From contig JASJCI010000032.1 in NCBI GenBank assembly GCA_030066085.1, forward strand, positions 86,664-150,663: a DNA stretch of 64,000 nucleotides. The letters are read 5' to 3'. This DNA is from Gammaproteobacteria bacterium (lineage in GTDB: Bacteria > Pseudomonadota > Gammaproteobacteria > GCA-001735895). The notes beneath the pieces were generated by a model that was not told the DNA's origin, searched no databases, and was given only the letters and a program-made list of their open reading frames with translations. Both the position numbers and the translations under genes were made by a program. Shown piece by piece: positions 1 to 8,646 of this stretch (its first letter is position 1; each line of letters opens with the position of its first letter).

Positions 1-623
1 ACCTGTACCACGACCTGGTGGCCTCGGGCGAACTGACCTGGCGCGCGCTGGCGGCGGGTGAAATCGAATTCGCACGCGGCGCGGACGGTTATTTCTTCGG
101 CCCGCCGCGCAGCCGCGGACTGTGCGAGGGCCTGTCGCTCGAATGGTGCGAGGAACCGGAGCAGGCGACGTTCGTGTTGACCACCGGTTCACCGCGGGGC
201 AATCCCGCGTCGGCGGCTGCCTGGGATTCCTGGCTCGAGCGCATGGCCACGCGCGGACTGCCGATGATTTGCGCCAACCCCGACCAGGTGGCGATGCGCA
301 GCGGTGAGCTCGGAATTTCAGCCGGTGCGATTGCGCGCCGCTATCGCGATCTCGTCGACGCCCCGGTGCGCTTTTTCGGTAAACCCGATCCGGCGGTGTT
401 CGAATACGCGGGCTCGCGCGTGCCGAACGGGCAAGGAGGACGCTTGCTGGTAGTCGGCGATGGCCTGATAACCGATATTGCCGGTGCCAATGCCGCCGGA
501 CTGGATTGCCTGTTCATCACCGGCGGCATCCATGCCGATGAATGCGCCGATGCGGGGGTTGCGGCGGTTGCCGCGCGCTACGGTGCCCGCCCGAACTGGT
601 TTTGCCGGGAGCTGCGCTGGTGA
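1..623 (+). CDS. HAD superfamily class IIA hydrolase (TIGR01459/CECR5-like), 5'-truncated
   Basis: The reading frame is open to the left edge (codons from base 3) and ends with TGA at 621-623, so about 207 C-terminal residues are seen and the true start lies outside. The C-terminal half carries HAD motifs: the Lys of 'FFGKPDPAVFEYA' and the Mg-binding stretch 'VVGDGLITDIAGANAAG'. The nucleophile Asp motif must lie upstream of the window. The substrate cannot be read from the sequence; members of this family act on small phosphorylated compounds. The next gene starts inside the stop codon (GTGA overlap), so the two are probably co-translated. Confidence 0.75.
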   Translation, partial: LYHDLVASGELTWRALAAGEIEFARGADGYFFGPPRSRGLCEGLSLEWCEEPEQATFVLTTGSPRGNPASAAAWDSWLERMATRGLPMICANPDQVAMRSGELGISAGAIARRYRDLVDAPVRFFGKPDPAVFEYAGSRVPNGQGGRLLVVGDGLITDIAGANAAGLDCLFITGGIHADECADAGVAAVAARYGARPNWFCRELRW

Positions 624-1249
624 CGGTATCCGCCAATCGCCTGCTGTCGCTGGGGCCGCTGGTCAACCGCTACCACGCGCTGCGGCACGGCCACAGCCGC
701 GCCAATCAACAGGGCATCATCGTCAGCGATCCCGCCAACGGCTGCCGCGGTTTCGGCCTCAGTGCGCTCGGTCGGGCCCAGCTGCGGGAAACGCTCGACG
801 CCTGCGACTGGCTGCCGCCGGACACCATCATCATCAGCTCGGATTTCACCCGCGCACGCGAAACGGCGGAAATGGTATGCAGCTGGATCGGCTGTGATTT
901 GCTGCCGCAGCTTGACGAGCGCCTGCGCGAACGTTTTTTCGGCGTGTTCGAACTGGCGGCGGACTCGGCCTACGCCGATATCTGGCAGGCGGATGCGCGC
1001 GATCCGGAGCAGGAGACTCACGGTGTCGAGAGCCCGAACGCGGTCATGCGCCGAGTTACCGAAGTTGTCGCCGAATGCGAGCACGACCACCGTGACCGCG
1101 ATATCCTGCTGATTTCGCATGGCGATGCGCTACAGATACTGCAGGCCGCCTTCCACCGGCTGGATGCGTCGCGGCACCGGGAATTGCCGCACCTGCAAAC
1201 CGCGGAAATCCGCGGACTGTCGCTGACGTCGGAATCGTCATCGGATTGA
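620..1249 (+). CDS. Histidine phosphatase family protein (phosphoglycerate mutase-like)
   Basis: A 209-residue protein starting at a GTG that overlaps the preceding stop codon. The catalytic 'LRHGHS' motif lies at residues 21-26 (His23 is the expected phospho-acceptor) and a second catalytic His is in 'LLISHGDAL' near the C terminus; 'SSDFTRARETAEM' in between is also typical of the branch-1 histidine phosphatases. The length of about 210 residues is normal for small CobC/GpmB-like members. It forms a two-gene operon with the upstream HAD hydrolase, so both may act on one phosphorylated metabolite; that is inference. A structured 3' tail and an intrinsic terminator follow. Confidence 0.85.
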   Translation: MTVSANRLLSLGPLVNRYHALRHGHSRANQQGIIVSDPANGCRGFGLSALGRAQLRETLDACDWLPPDTIIISSDFTRARETAEMVCSWIGCDLLPQLDERLRERFFGVFELAADSAYADIWQADARDPEQETHGVESPNAVMRRVTEVVAECEHDHRDRDILLISHGDALQILQAAFHRLDASRHRELPHLQTAEIRGLSLTSESSSD

Positions 1250-1426
1250 AACACTGGCGAGCTATTCTGGCCGCCAGTTGCCGAACGCACTCATCCCGAG
1301 ACAGCAGCGGCACACCCGCCCCGACGATGGGCCGTGGTCCCGCACGGCCAACCCCCGGCGAAACCCGCAGCGCCGAGGGCATCGCCGGCAAACAGGTTGA
1401 ACACAACCTGACCCTCGTCCCGACTG
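1250..1426 (+). other. Hairpin-rich 3' untranslated region or small RNA candidate
   Basis: Between the phosphatase stop and a terminator the plus strand can form several stem-loops in series: ACTGGCG (1253-1259) with CGCCAGT (1272-1278); TGCCG with CGGCA just after it; GGCCGTG (1330-1336) with CACGGCC (1343-1349); and CAGGTTG (1393-1399) with CAACCTG (1404-1410). There is no convincing reading frame. It does not match tmRNA, SRP RNA, RNase P RNA or 6S RNA as far as can be judged by eye. Confidence 0.35.
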
Positions 1427-1450
1427 CCCTGCCTCGGCAGGGTTTTTTTT
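1427..1450 (+). terminator. Intrinsic terminator after the phosphatase operon
   Basis: The stem CCCTGC / GCAGGG with a CTCG tetraloop (1427-1442) is followed at once by eight T residues (1443-1450). It is oriented for plus-strand transcription. Confidence 0.85.
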
Positions 1451-1463
1451 ATGCCTGGATCGG

Positions 1464-3056
1464 TCAGCTGGACTGGCCGCGAAGCGGATTGGCGGTGCGG
1501 TCGAGGTAAAAACAGATGCGGCTGATATGGCGGCTGACACGGGTCAGCCAGCGCAGCGCCTCGGCGCACTCGGTGGCATAACGCAGGCCGATCTCGTCGC
1601 GCGCGGCCGCCGCGTACAGATTTTCCCGCTGGGGATCTTCCAGCGCGACGATCCGGCTGCAGGTCTCGGCGGCCACCTGCCTGGCTTGCTCGAATTCCTC
1701 GCCCTGGACCGCGGCGATGATCTCGTCGATCTGCTGGTCGAGTACTTCTTCCACCGACCGGATTTCCTGGCGGCTGCTGGCCACCACCGCGCGCTGCAGG
1801 TCTTCGTCGCAACGCTCGTGCAGGCGCCGCATGTGGTCGATAGCATGCAACAGCGCGATCAGCACGCGTGCATCCCGGCCGTCGGGATTGCCGACCTCGA
1901 TGCGGTCGAGGAAGTCGTGCAGTTGATCCAGGTTTTGCCCGAGACGCGTCATGTCAGCGCGGATGACGTGTTCCTTCTCCTCGAGAATCAGGTTGATATT
2001 GATCATCAGTGTCAGGAATTCGCTGCGGATCACGCGCTCGACCGCCAGCAGCGCAACGCCGGGCTCACGCAGCATTGCCGGGTCGATTGCCGGGTGGATC
2101 GCATCGACGTCTTCCGGCACCAGGCGATACATCAGGTTCGCAAAATGATGCGTGACCGGCAGCACGATGATCGCCCCGAGCAGGTTGAAACTGCTGTGGA
2201 ACGCGACCAGCCCGATTTCCGGGTTGGTTGCCAGCGGGCCGATCAAGGTTTCCCAGGTCAGCACGAAGGGTGCGATCAGCAACAGCGCGCCGAGCGCGGT
2301 CAGGCAGTTGTAGATCACGTGCGAAAAGCCGGTACGCCGGGCGCTGCGGGTGCCGCCGATGGTCGCGATGGCAGCAGTAATGGTGGTCCCGACATCCATG
2401 CCGATGACCAGCGCCGCAGCCTGTTCGAAGCTGATCGCGCCGGCGTTGATCGCGACCAGTGCCGCGGCGACACCTGCACTCGATGACTGCGTGATCACGG
2501 TGATCAGGATACCGATCAGCACCAGTCGGATGCGGCCAAACCAGCTGTCGGCCGGCAGCATCTGCATGTCGACCAGGTCCGCGTGGTCGGCGGCCGCCGC
2601 CTGCAGCAGGTCGATGCCGAGAAAGATCAGGCCGAAGCCCGCCAGCGCAAGGCCGACTTTTGCCGTGCGCTCCGATGCGAAGATACGCAGCATCACGCCG
2701 ACGAAGATCAGCGGCAACAGCAGGCTGCCAAGCTTGAGCTTGAAACCGACCAGCGCGACCATCCAGCCGGTGATCGTGGTGCCGAGATTGGCGCCGAAGA
2801 TGATCCCGAGCGACTGCGAAAAGGTCAGGATACCGGCGCCGACGAAGCCTACCGCGGCCACCGTGGTGGCACTGGAGGATTGCAGGATGGCGGTGCCGAT
2901 GGCGCCGGTAATCGCGCCGCTGGCGGGGCTGCGCGTGGCATCCGCGAGCCACGCGCTGATGCGTGCGCCGGCGAGCGACCTGAGGCCCTCGGTCATAACT
3001 ACCATGCCGAGCAGAAATACACCGATGCCGCCCAGCGCGGTTATCAGATCATGCAT
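1464..3056 (-). CDS. Na/Pi cotransporter family protein with C-terminal PhoU-like domain
   Basis: A 530-residue membrane protein starting 'MHDLITALGGIGVFLLGM'. It has the two inverted Na/Pi-cotransporter repeats, each with the QSSS signature: 'AILQSSSATTVAAVGF' near residue 57 and 'VITQSSSAGVAAALV' near residue 190. Roughly nine hydrophobic segments fill residues 5-310. The last 200 residues are soluble and helical, as expected for a PhoU-like regulatory tail. Length and layout match the bacterial NptA/YjbB group of sodium-dependent phosphate importers or exporters. It is transcribed away from the enoyl-CoA hydratase gene across an 80-bp gap. Transport direction and substrate specificity are inferred from the family. 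Confidence 0.9.
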   Translation of the reverse strand: MHDLITALGGIGVFLLGMVVMTEGLRSLAGARISAWLADATRSPASGAITGAIGTAILQSSSATTVAAVGFVGAGILTFSQSLGIIFGANLGTTITGWMVALVGFKLKLGSLLLPLIFVGVMLRIFASERTAKVGLALAGFGLIFLGIDLLQAAAADHADLVDMQMLPADSWFGRIRLVLIGILITVITQSSSAGVAAALVAINAGAISFEQAAALVIGMDVGTTITAAIATIGGTRSARRTGFSHVIYNCLTALGALLLIAPFVLTWETLIGPLATNPEIGLVAFHSSFNLLGAIIVLPVTHHFANLMYRLVPEDVDAIHPAIDPAMLREPGVALLAVERVIRSEFLTLMININLILEEKEHVIRADMTRLGQNLDQLHDFLDRIEVGNPDGRDARVLIALLHAIDHMRRLHERCDEDLQRAVVASSRQEIRSVEEVLDQQIDEIIAAVQGEEFEQARQVAAETCSRIVALEDPQRENLYAAAARDEIGLRYATECAEALRWLTRVSRHISRICFYLDRTANPLRGQSS

Positions 3057-3136
3057 GACTTGCCCATTCGCGGAAACACTTGGCTGTGTCGGCCGAGCGT
3101 TTATACTGCACCAGTCTGGCTGCGAGCGACTTGACC

Positions 3137-3922
3137 ATGGACAACTTCGAGACGATCCGATTTACGCGCGACGATCGCGTTGCAACCATCGAGCTCGACC
3201 GCCCCGATGCCGCCAACGGCCTGACGTCACAGATGGCCGCGGAGCTGAAACGGGCGGCCCGGCTGTGCGATACCGCGCCGGGCCTGAAGGTGGTGGTACT
3301 GACCGCGGCGGGCCGGTTTTTCTGCGCCGGCGGCGATATCAAGGAGATGGCCGCGCATGGCGATGCGGTCGGCAGCGCGGTCAAGTCGCTGGCGGACGAC
3401 CTGCACCACGCGATCTCGACCCTGAGCCGGATGCAACCCGCACTGATCGTCGCGGTCAACGGCGTTGCCGCCGGTGCGGGCTTCAGCCTGGCGCTGGTCG
3501 GCGACATCGTGCTGGCGGCCGAATCGGCCAGTTTCACGATGGCCTACACCCGTGCCGGCCTGTGCCCGGACGGCAGTTCGAGCTATTTCCTGCCGCGCCT
3601 CGTCGGCCTGCGCAGGGCACAGGAACTGATGCTGCTCAACCCGACCCTGGACGCCGACCAGGCGCGCGATCTCGGGCTGGTGACGCGCGTGGTCGCGGAC
3701 GATGCACTGCGCGCGCAAGCGGACGCGCTCGCGGCCGAGCTCGCACTTGCATCGCGCGGGTCCACCGCGCGCGTCAAGCAGCTGCTGCTCGCGAGTTTCG
3801 ACAACAGCCTGGAGACGCAGATGGAACTGGAGGGCCGGTTTGTCTCGCAATGCGCCGCATCCGCCGACGGCCAGGAGGGCATCCAGGCCTTCATCGCAAA
3901 ACGCACCCCGGAATTCGACTAG
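3137..3922 (+). CDS. Enoyl-CoA hydratase/isomerase family protein
   Basis: A 261-residue crotonase-fold protein; the start 'MDNFETIRFTRDDRVATIEL' is chosen because it fits the usual crotonase N terminus. The oxyanion-hole segments 'FFCAGGDIKEM' and 'NGVAAGAGFSLALVGDIVLA' are clear, and 'AYTRAGLCPDGSSSYFLPR' follows in the region of the catalytic residues. The exact acyl-CoA substrate is not readable. It lies three bases upstream of an SDR gene and probably forms an operon with it. The leucine operon further along lacks a 3-methylglutaconyl-CoA hydratase, so this gene is one candidate for that step, without direct evidence. Confidence 0.85.
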   Translation: MDNFETIRFTRDDRVATIELDRPDAANGLTSQMAAELKRAARLCDTAPGLKVVVLTAAGRFFCAGGDIKEMAAHGDAVGSAVKSLADDLHHAISTLSRMQPALIVAVNGVAAGAGFSLALVGDIVLAAESASFTMAYTRAGLCPDGSSSYFLPRLVGLRRAQELMLLNPTLDADQARDLGLVTRVVADDALRAQADALAAELALASRGSTARVKQLLLASFDNSLETQMELEGRFVSQCAASADGQEGIQAFIAKRTPEFD

Positions 3923-3925
3923 AAC

Positions 3926-4684
3926 ATGAACGATTCAACCAGCGTGGCCGTGGTCACCGGCGCGGGCAGCGGCATCGGCCGCGCGGTCTGCCGCGCGCTG
4001 CTGGACAATGGCTACGCCGTTGCGCTCGCCGGGCGCCGCCTGGAGGCGCTGGAAGAAACAGCAAGGCTTGCCGGCGCGGACGATTCGCGTGTGCTGTGTG
4101 TACCGACCGATGTCGGCAAACCGGAACAGGTGCGCGCGCTGTTCGAGCGCGTCGAGCAGGCTTTCGGTCGACTCGACCTGCTGTTCAACAATGCCGGCAG
4201 CTACACTCCCGGCGTGCCAATGGAAGAGCTGACCTACGAGCAGTGGCAGGCGACCGTCGACGTCAACCTGACGGGTCCTTTCCTGTGTGCGCAGCAGGCG
4301 ATCCGGATCATGAAGGCGCAGCAGCCGAAAGGCGGACGGATCATCAACAACGGCTCGATCTCGGCGCACGTGCCGCGGCCGCGCTCGGCGCCCTACACCG
4401 CGACCAAGCATGCCATTACCGGCCTGACGAAATCGATTTCGCTGGATGGTCGCGATCACATGATCGCCTGCGGGCAGATCGACATCGGCAACGCGGAAAC
4501 GCCGATGACCGAACCCATGCCCAAAGGCGTGCCGCAGGCCAGCGGCGAACGGGTGCCGGAACCGGTCATGGACGTCGAACACGTCGCGCGCGCGGTGCTG
4601 CAGATGGCGTCGCTGCCGCTCGATACCAACGTACTGTTCATGACCATCATGGCCAATCGCATGCCCTACGTCGGCCGGGGCTAG
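3926..4684 (+). CDS. SDR family NAD(P)-dependent oxidoreductase
   Basis: A 252-residue classical short-chain dehydrogenase. It has the dinucleotide-binding 'TGAGSGIG' near residue 11, 'NNAG' near residue 89, and the catalytic Tyr-Lys in '[13 protein letters not shown]'. The C-terminal part ('[16 protein letters not shown]') resembles SDRs annotated as 3-oxoacyl reductases. It starts three bases after the enoyl-CoA hydratase stop, so the pair probably handles consecutive hydroxyacyl or enoyl steps on one substrate. The substrate is unknown. Confidence 0.85.
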   Translation: MNDSTSVAVVTGAGSGIGRAVCRALLDNGYAVALAGRRLEALEETARLAGADDSRVLCVPTDVGKPEQVRALFERVEQAFGRLDLLFNNAGSYTPGVPMEELTYEQWQATVDVNLTGPFLCAQQAIRIMKAQQPKGGRIINNGSISAHVPRPRSAPYTATKHAITGLTKSISLDGRDHMIACGQIDIGNAETPMTEPMPKGVPQASGERVPEPVMDVEHVARAVLQMASLPLDTNVLFMTIMANRMPYVGRG

Positions 4685-5018
4685 GTAAGCAGAACACCCC
4701 GGCGGCAGTCGGTATGGCCAGGGTCGGCTGCCGCTGCTCGAACACGGAATCATCGAGCACTGGCAAAACCTGTCGAACTCACGCGAACCGTGCCGCCGCG
4801 GAGCCGGTGGCTGCGCTATGCCGGCCTCGGCTTCTTGCTGGCGGTAACCAGTATCGTATGCCAGTACCTTTAAACGAAACCCGGGCTTTGGCGCATCCTC
4901 AGGTTGCAGGCAAACCGCGCTGATCGCCAAAACTGTTATCCAGTTCGCATGACCGGGCCGGTTCAGGCCGTAGACTTTTGAAGCCCCGAAGGGGTATCAA
5001 ACAGACCGTGGACGAGCC
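4685..5018 (+). other. Intergenic region, 334 bp, no gene seen
   Basis: No credible reading frame, RNA gene or strong promoter was recognised. A short perfect hairpin CCCC-GAA-GGGG lies at 4984-4994, just before the GTG start of the motor-like gene, and could influence its translation. The region presumably holds the promoter of the following operon. Confidence 0.4.
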
Positions 5019-7667
5019 GTGAGCTTCGATTACAAAGAGATAAGGGCGCGCCAGCAGGCCAGCGGAACCCAGTGGGCTTCGTACAGCGACCTGTTCATGG
5101 TGCTGGCGTTCATTTTCCTGCTGATGTACATGGTATCGAGCCTGCGTACCGGCATGATCTCGGTGACGTCGCACGCCAGGATCCAGGAAGCCAGGCAGGA
5201 ACTGGAAATCTACGAAACCATCAAGGACCAGTACCTGACCCAGCAGAGCTCCGCGCAGGAAAAACGGATGTACGAGGAAATCATCGAGCAGATAGCGCTG
5301 CTCGAAGACGAGGCCTCGGCCAGGAAGCGCCGGCTGCAGCAGCAGGTCGAAGCCCAGGGGGAGCGCGAATCATCGCTGAACCGTTACCAGCAGATGATCG
5401 TTGCGATGATGAACGCCAATACCGCGGCCCGTGCCGAGGCCGCAGAAACGCTCCAGCAGCAGCAGCGCGAAAACCTCGAACTGGAGCAGGAGATTGCCGA
5501 GCGCGGCGCGGCCGTCGAGACCTTGCAGTCGCGCCTGCAACAGGAAGAAAACGAACTCGAGCAGATGCGCGAGCGTCACGCCGAGGAAGTGCGCCAGCAG
5601 GCGCAGCAAATCACCGCCCTGGAAGCCGTCTACACGCAAAGCAGCCAGGTCGTGGCGCAACTCGAGCGCGACATGGAAGCCGCCCAGCGTGAACGCGAGG
5701 CGCTGCGACGGGGACATGCGCAGGAAAAGCTGGCGCTGGCGGATCGCTACCAGGAATTACGTTCGCAGCACGAAGCCGGGCAGAGCCGGGTTGCCAGCCT
5801 CGAGGAAACCCTGCAGTCAGAGGCCGAACAGCGCGAGGCGCTGGAACAGCAGCATGCGCGGGAAACGCGTGCAATCGAGCAGCGCTACCAGTCGCTGTCG
5901 GACGCCTACGATCGCAGTCTCGGTGACATGGCCTCACTCGAGGGCCAGATCGAGCAGGAGAGCCGCGAGCGTGAACAACTCGAGCAGACGCATGCCGATC
6001 AGACCCGCGAGCTGCAGCAGCAGCTGCAGCAGCTGGCCGGCGAATACGGCAAGAACCAGACAAAACTCGCGAGCCTGGAGCAGCAACTGGAGCAGCGCGC
6101 CAGCGAAAAACAGGCGCTGGAAGCCACCCTGATCGCGCAGACGGAATACCTCGAGGGACAGATCTCCGACCTGTCGTCGCAGTACCGGCAGAGCCAGGAT
6201 CAACTGGGCGAGCTCGAATCCACGCTGGCGCGCGAAGCAGCGGAAAAACAGGCCCTGCAGGCGACCCTGGTTCGACAAAGCGCAAATCTCGAGGGCAAGA
6301 TTACCGAGCTGACGCAGCGCCAGGGACAAAGCCAGGCGGAACTGCGGGAGCTTGCCGGGCAACTCAGTCGCGAAACGGCCGAAAAGGAAGCGCTGCAAAG
6401 CGCCAACGCGGCCCAGCTCGCCGAACTCGAGCAACGCTACCGGACACTGCAGGGTGACTACGACCGCAAGCTCGGCGAGCTCGAATCGCTGGAGGACAGG
6501 AGTCGTGCCGAGCTGGCCACACTCGGCGAACAACTGGGCAAGCAGGCTGCCGAGAAGGAAGCCCTGCGTAATGCCAGCAGCGCCGAACTCGAAGCGCTGG
6601 AAAACAAGTATCGCGGGCTGCAGCAGGAATACGATGCCAAGCTCGGCGAACTCGAGGATCTGGCGGCGCAGCGCCAGGGCCAGCTGGAGGGGCTTGCGGG
6701 CGAGCTGGCGCGTGAAGCGGCGGAAAAAGCGGCGCTGCAGGACGCCAGCGCGGCCAGGCTCGGTGAGCTGGAGGGCAAGTACCAGGACCTCGAGAGCGAC
6801 TACCAGCAAAAACTGGATGAGCTGGCAGATCTCGCCGGTGATATCGACCGCAGCCGCGAGCAGATGGCCGGGCTCGAGGAGAACTACCAGGGGCAACTCA
6901 GTGATCTCGAGGATCGCTACCAAGGCCTGAAACAGGAGTATGCCGGCAACCAGGACCGGATCGCCCAGCTCGAGCAGGACCTCGCCGGCGCCCGGCAAAA
7001 CCTCGAGGATACCGCCGAGGAACTGGGTCGGACCGAGGCTGACCTGGCCGCCACTTCGGGTGAACTGCAAAAGGCGCTGGAACTCGCCAGGAACCGCCAG
7101 GAGGTCGCCGAACGGCTCGCCCAGGGGTTCGCCGAGGCCGGCATCGATGCCGAGGTGGATCCGGGTACCGGCGACGTGGTCATCGATTTTGGCAAGGAAT
7201 ACTTCGATACCGACAGCGCGCGGCTCAAGCCGGGCATGAAACGCACTATTCGCGAAGCGATGCCGGTATACGCCGAAAGCCTGTTCGGTAACTCGACCAT
7301 GACCGCCGACATCTCGGCGGTCGAGATCATCGGCTTCGCTTCGCCGACTTTCGGCGGCAAGCCCGTCAACCCGCGCTCGTTATCGGACACCAACCGCCGC
7401 GCGGTCAATTACAACCTGGATCTCAGCTACGAGCGCGCGCGATCGATCTTCAAGTACGCCTTCAACCCGCGCACGGTCGAGTTTCGCCACCAGGAAACCA
7501 TGCTGCCGTTGATCAAGGTCACCGGTCGCAGTTTTTTCACCGAGGAAGTCAATCCGGAGGACACCGGCAACCTGTCACGCGAGGATTTCTGCCGGCTCTA
7601 CGATTGCTTCGGATCGCAACGGGTCATCATCAAGTTCGACCTGGAGCAAGAGGAGGTTAGCTCGTGA
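5019..7667 (+). CDS. MotB/OmpA-like protein with very long tandem-repeat coiled coil
   Basis: An 882-residue protein from a GTG start. Residues 22-43 form one membrane segment, preceded and entered by 'WASYSDLFMVLAFIFLL'; Asp24 sits where MotB and ZorB carry their ion-binding Asp. Residues about 55-690 are a continuous Gln/Glu-rich coiled coil. From residue 180 it is built of tandem units: six of 46 residues (starts 180, 226, 272, 318, 364, 410) and two of 57 (456, 513), with a diverged ninth from 570. The last 170 residues resemble an OmpA domain ('VVIDFGKEYFDTDSARL', 'NLDLSYERARSIF'), but the usual GHTD motif reads 'GFAS'. The MotA-like channel gene overlaps the stop codon. Predicted role: plug and peptidoglycan-side arm of an ion-driven motor, with the coiled coil reaching into or across the periplasm. 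The function is inference; Zorya and TolQRA-like systems are the nearest conceptual relatives. Confidence 0.8.
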   Translation: MSFDYKEIRARQQASGTQWASYSDLFMVLAFIFLLMYMVSSLRTGMISVTSHARIQEARQELEIYETIKDQYLTQQSSAQEKRMYEEIIEQIALLEDEASARKRRLQQQVEAQGERESSLNRYQQMIVAMMNANTAARAEAAETLQQQQRENLELEQEIAERGAAVETLQSRLQQEENELEQMRERHAEEVRQQAQQITALEAVYTQSSQVVAQLERDMEAAQREREALRRGHAQEKLALADRYQELRSQHEAGQSRVASLEETLQSEAEQREALEQQHARETRAIEQRYQSLSDAYDRSLGDMASLEGQIEQESREREQLEQTHADQTRELQQQLQQLAGEYGKNQTKLASLEQQLEQRASEKQALEATLIAQTEYLEGQISDLSSQYRQSQDQLGELESTLAREAAEKQALQATLVRQSANLEGKITELTQRQGQSQAELRELAGQLSRETAEKEALQSANAAQLAELEQRYRTLQGDYDRKLGELESLEDRSRAELATLGEQLGKQAAEKEALRNASSAELEALENKYRGLQQEYDAKLGELEDLAAQRQGQLEGLAGELAREAAEKAALQDASAARLGELEGKYQDLESDYQQKLDELADLAGDIDRSREQMAGLEENYQGQLSDLEDRYQGLKQEYAGNQDRIAQLEQDLAGARQNLEDTAEELGRTEADLAATSGELQKALELARNRQEVAERLAQGFAEAGIDAEVDPGTGDVVIDFGKEYFDTDSARLKPGMKRTIREAMPVYAESLFGNSTMTADISAVEIIGFASPTFGGKPVNPRSLSDTNRRAVNYNLDLSYERARSIFKYAFNPRTVEFRHQETMLPLIKVTGRSFFTEEVNPEDTGNLSREDFCRLYDCFGSQRVIIKFDLEQEEVSS
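7651..7656 (+). promoter_or_regulatory. Shine-Dalgarno for the MotA-like gene inside the upstream gene
   Basis: AGGAGG lies within the last codons of the MotB-like gene, seven bases before the GTG at 7664. It fixes that start and shows that the two proteins are translationally coupled. Confidence 0.8.
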
Positions 7668-8563
7668 ATGCCGCTATCGTGGACCTGATCAACGTCGTCG
7701 TCGTGTATGCGACCGACTACCTGATGCCGCTGCTGTTGTGCGGTTTCATACTCGCCGTCATCCTGCGCCTGCTGATTACCGTTACGATTCATCGGCAAAA
7801 GCGATTCGTCAAGGAGTTCACCAAGCGGGTGCACCAGGAGATCCTGTCCAGTCCCGAGCCCAGGGGCTCCTTCTACCTGCATATCAAGCGCATGCTGACC
7901 CGGACCTACTTCGAGACCTTCGAATTGCGTGCCCGTCACAAGCGGCGCAACGATGATCGCATCATGACCGTCGGCGATCGAATGTTCCTGATCCAGGATG
8001 GTGTCATCCGCCTGATCGACGATTTCCTGCAACAGGTGCGTTACCTCGATCGCAACGGCGGTCGCCAGCCGGATTTCCAGGGTATTTCCAACAGCGTGTT
8101 CGGCTCCAACCCGGTCTTCAACCGCGTGCTCGGTATTTTCTCGCTGAGCCGCACCAATGACGTACTCAATATCCTGCCGAGCATCTTCATCGTGGCCGGT
8201 ATCTTCGGCACTTTTCTCGGCATCATGCGGGCGCTGCCGGAACTGACCGCGATGGACATCACCGATGCCGAGGCCAGCAAGCTCGTAATCGACAGTTTCC
8301 TGATCAAGATTTCATTCGCGCTGTCGACCTCGATTCTCGGCATCGTGCTGTCGATCCTGATGAGTTTCATGAACACGCTGCTTTCGCCCACCAGTACCTA
8401 CGTCGAGATCGTGGATACGCTCAATTCGGCCGCGGAAATCCTGTGGAACAAGTCGGAATCCAACGATGTCGCTGGCGCAAGCGACCGGCAGAACGAGCAC
8501 GAAGCCGAGGCCGAGCAGGTATTCGATCTCGCCATTGCCAATCTCTATGCCAGGCGGGCGTGA
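7664..8563 (+). CDS. MotA/TolQ/ExbB proton channel family protein
   Basis: A 299-residue protein whose GTG start overlaps the stop of the MotB-like gene. The N-terminal membrane segment spans about residues 12-38, then comes a basic cytoplasmic stretch of some 120 residues. Two further helices contain 'ILPSIFIVAGIFGTFLGI' (about 168-185) and 'ISFALSTSILGIVLSILMSF' (about 212-231). The Gly-rich middle helix and polar Thr/Ser in the last one are family hallmarks. Such proteins form the pentamer around a MotB, ExbD or TolR dimer and drive motion with ion flow. With the preceding gene it makes a complete minimal stator. No flagellar, Ton, Tol or known Zorya effector gene is next to it. Confidence 0.85.
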   Translation: MNAAIVDLINVVVVYATDYLMPLLLCGFILAVILRLLITVTIHRQKRFVKEFTKRVHQEILSSPEPRGSFYLHIKRMLTRTYFETFELRARHKRRNDDRIMTVGDRMFLIQDGVIRLIDDFLQQVRYLDRNGGRQPDFQGISNSVFGSNPVFNRVLGIFSLSRTNDVLNILPSIFIVAGIFGTFLGIMRALPELTAMDITDAEASKLVIDSFLIKISFALSTSILGIVLSILMSFMNTLLSPTSTYVEIVDTLNSAAEILWNKSESNDVAGASDRQNEHEAEAEQVFDLAIANLYARRA

Positions 8564-8646
8564 GGTAGCGGTCCAGCGTCGCTGGTTTCAGCTGACGCGC
8601 GTCGATCGCAGGTAAATATCTGCCTGGACGCTGCACCGGGACCGGT

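Noticed and set aside
2350..4923. An 857-codon plus-strand frame across the Na/Pi transporter, hydratase and SDR genes
   Set aside because: Its translation has no recognisable motif, while the three overlapped frames all show clear family signatures.
5019..8563. A full Zorya defence system
   Set aside because: Only the stator-like pair is present. No ZorC/ZorD/ZorE-type gene (helicase, nuclease) is adjacent, gene order is reversed, and the coiled coil belongs to the MotB-like rather than the MotA-like subunit.
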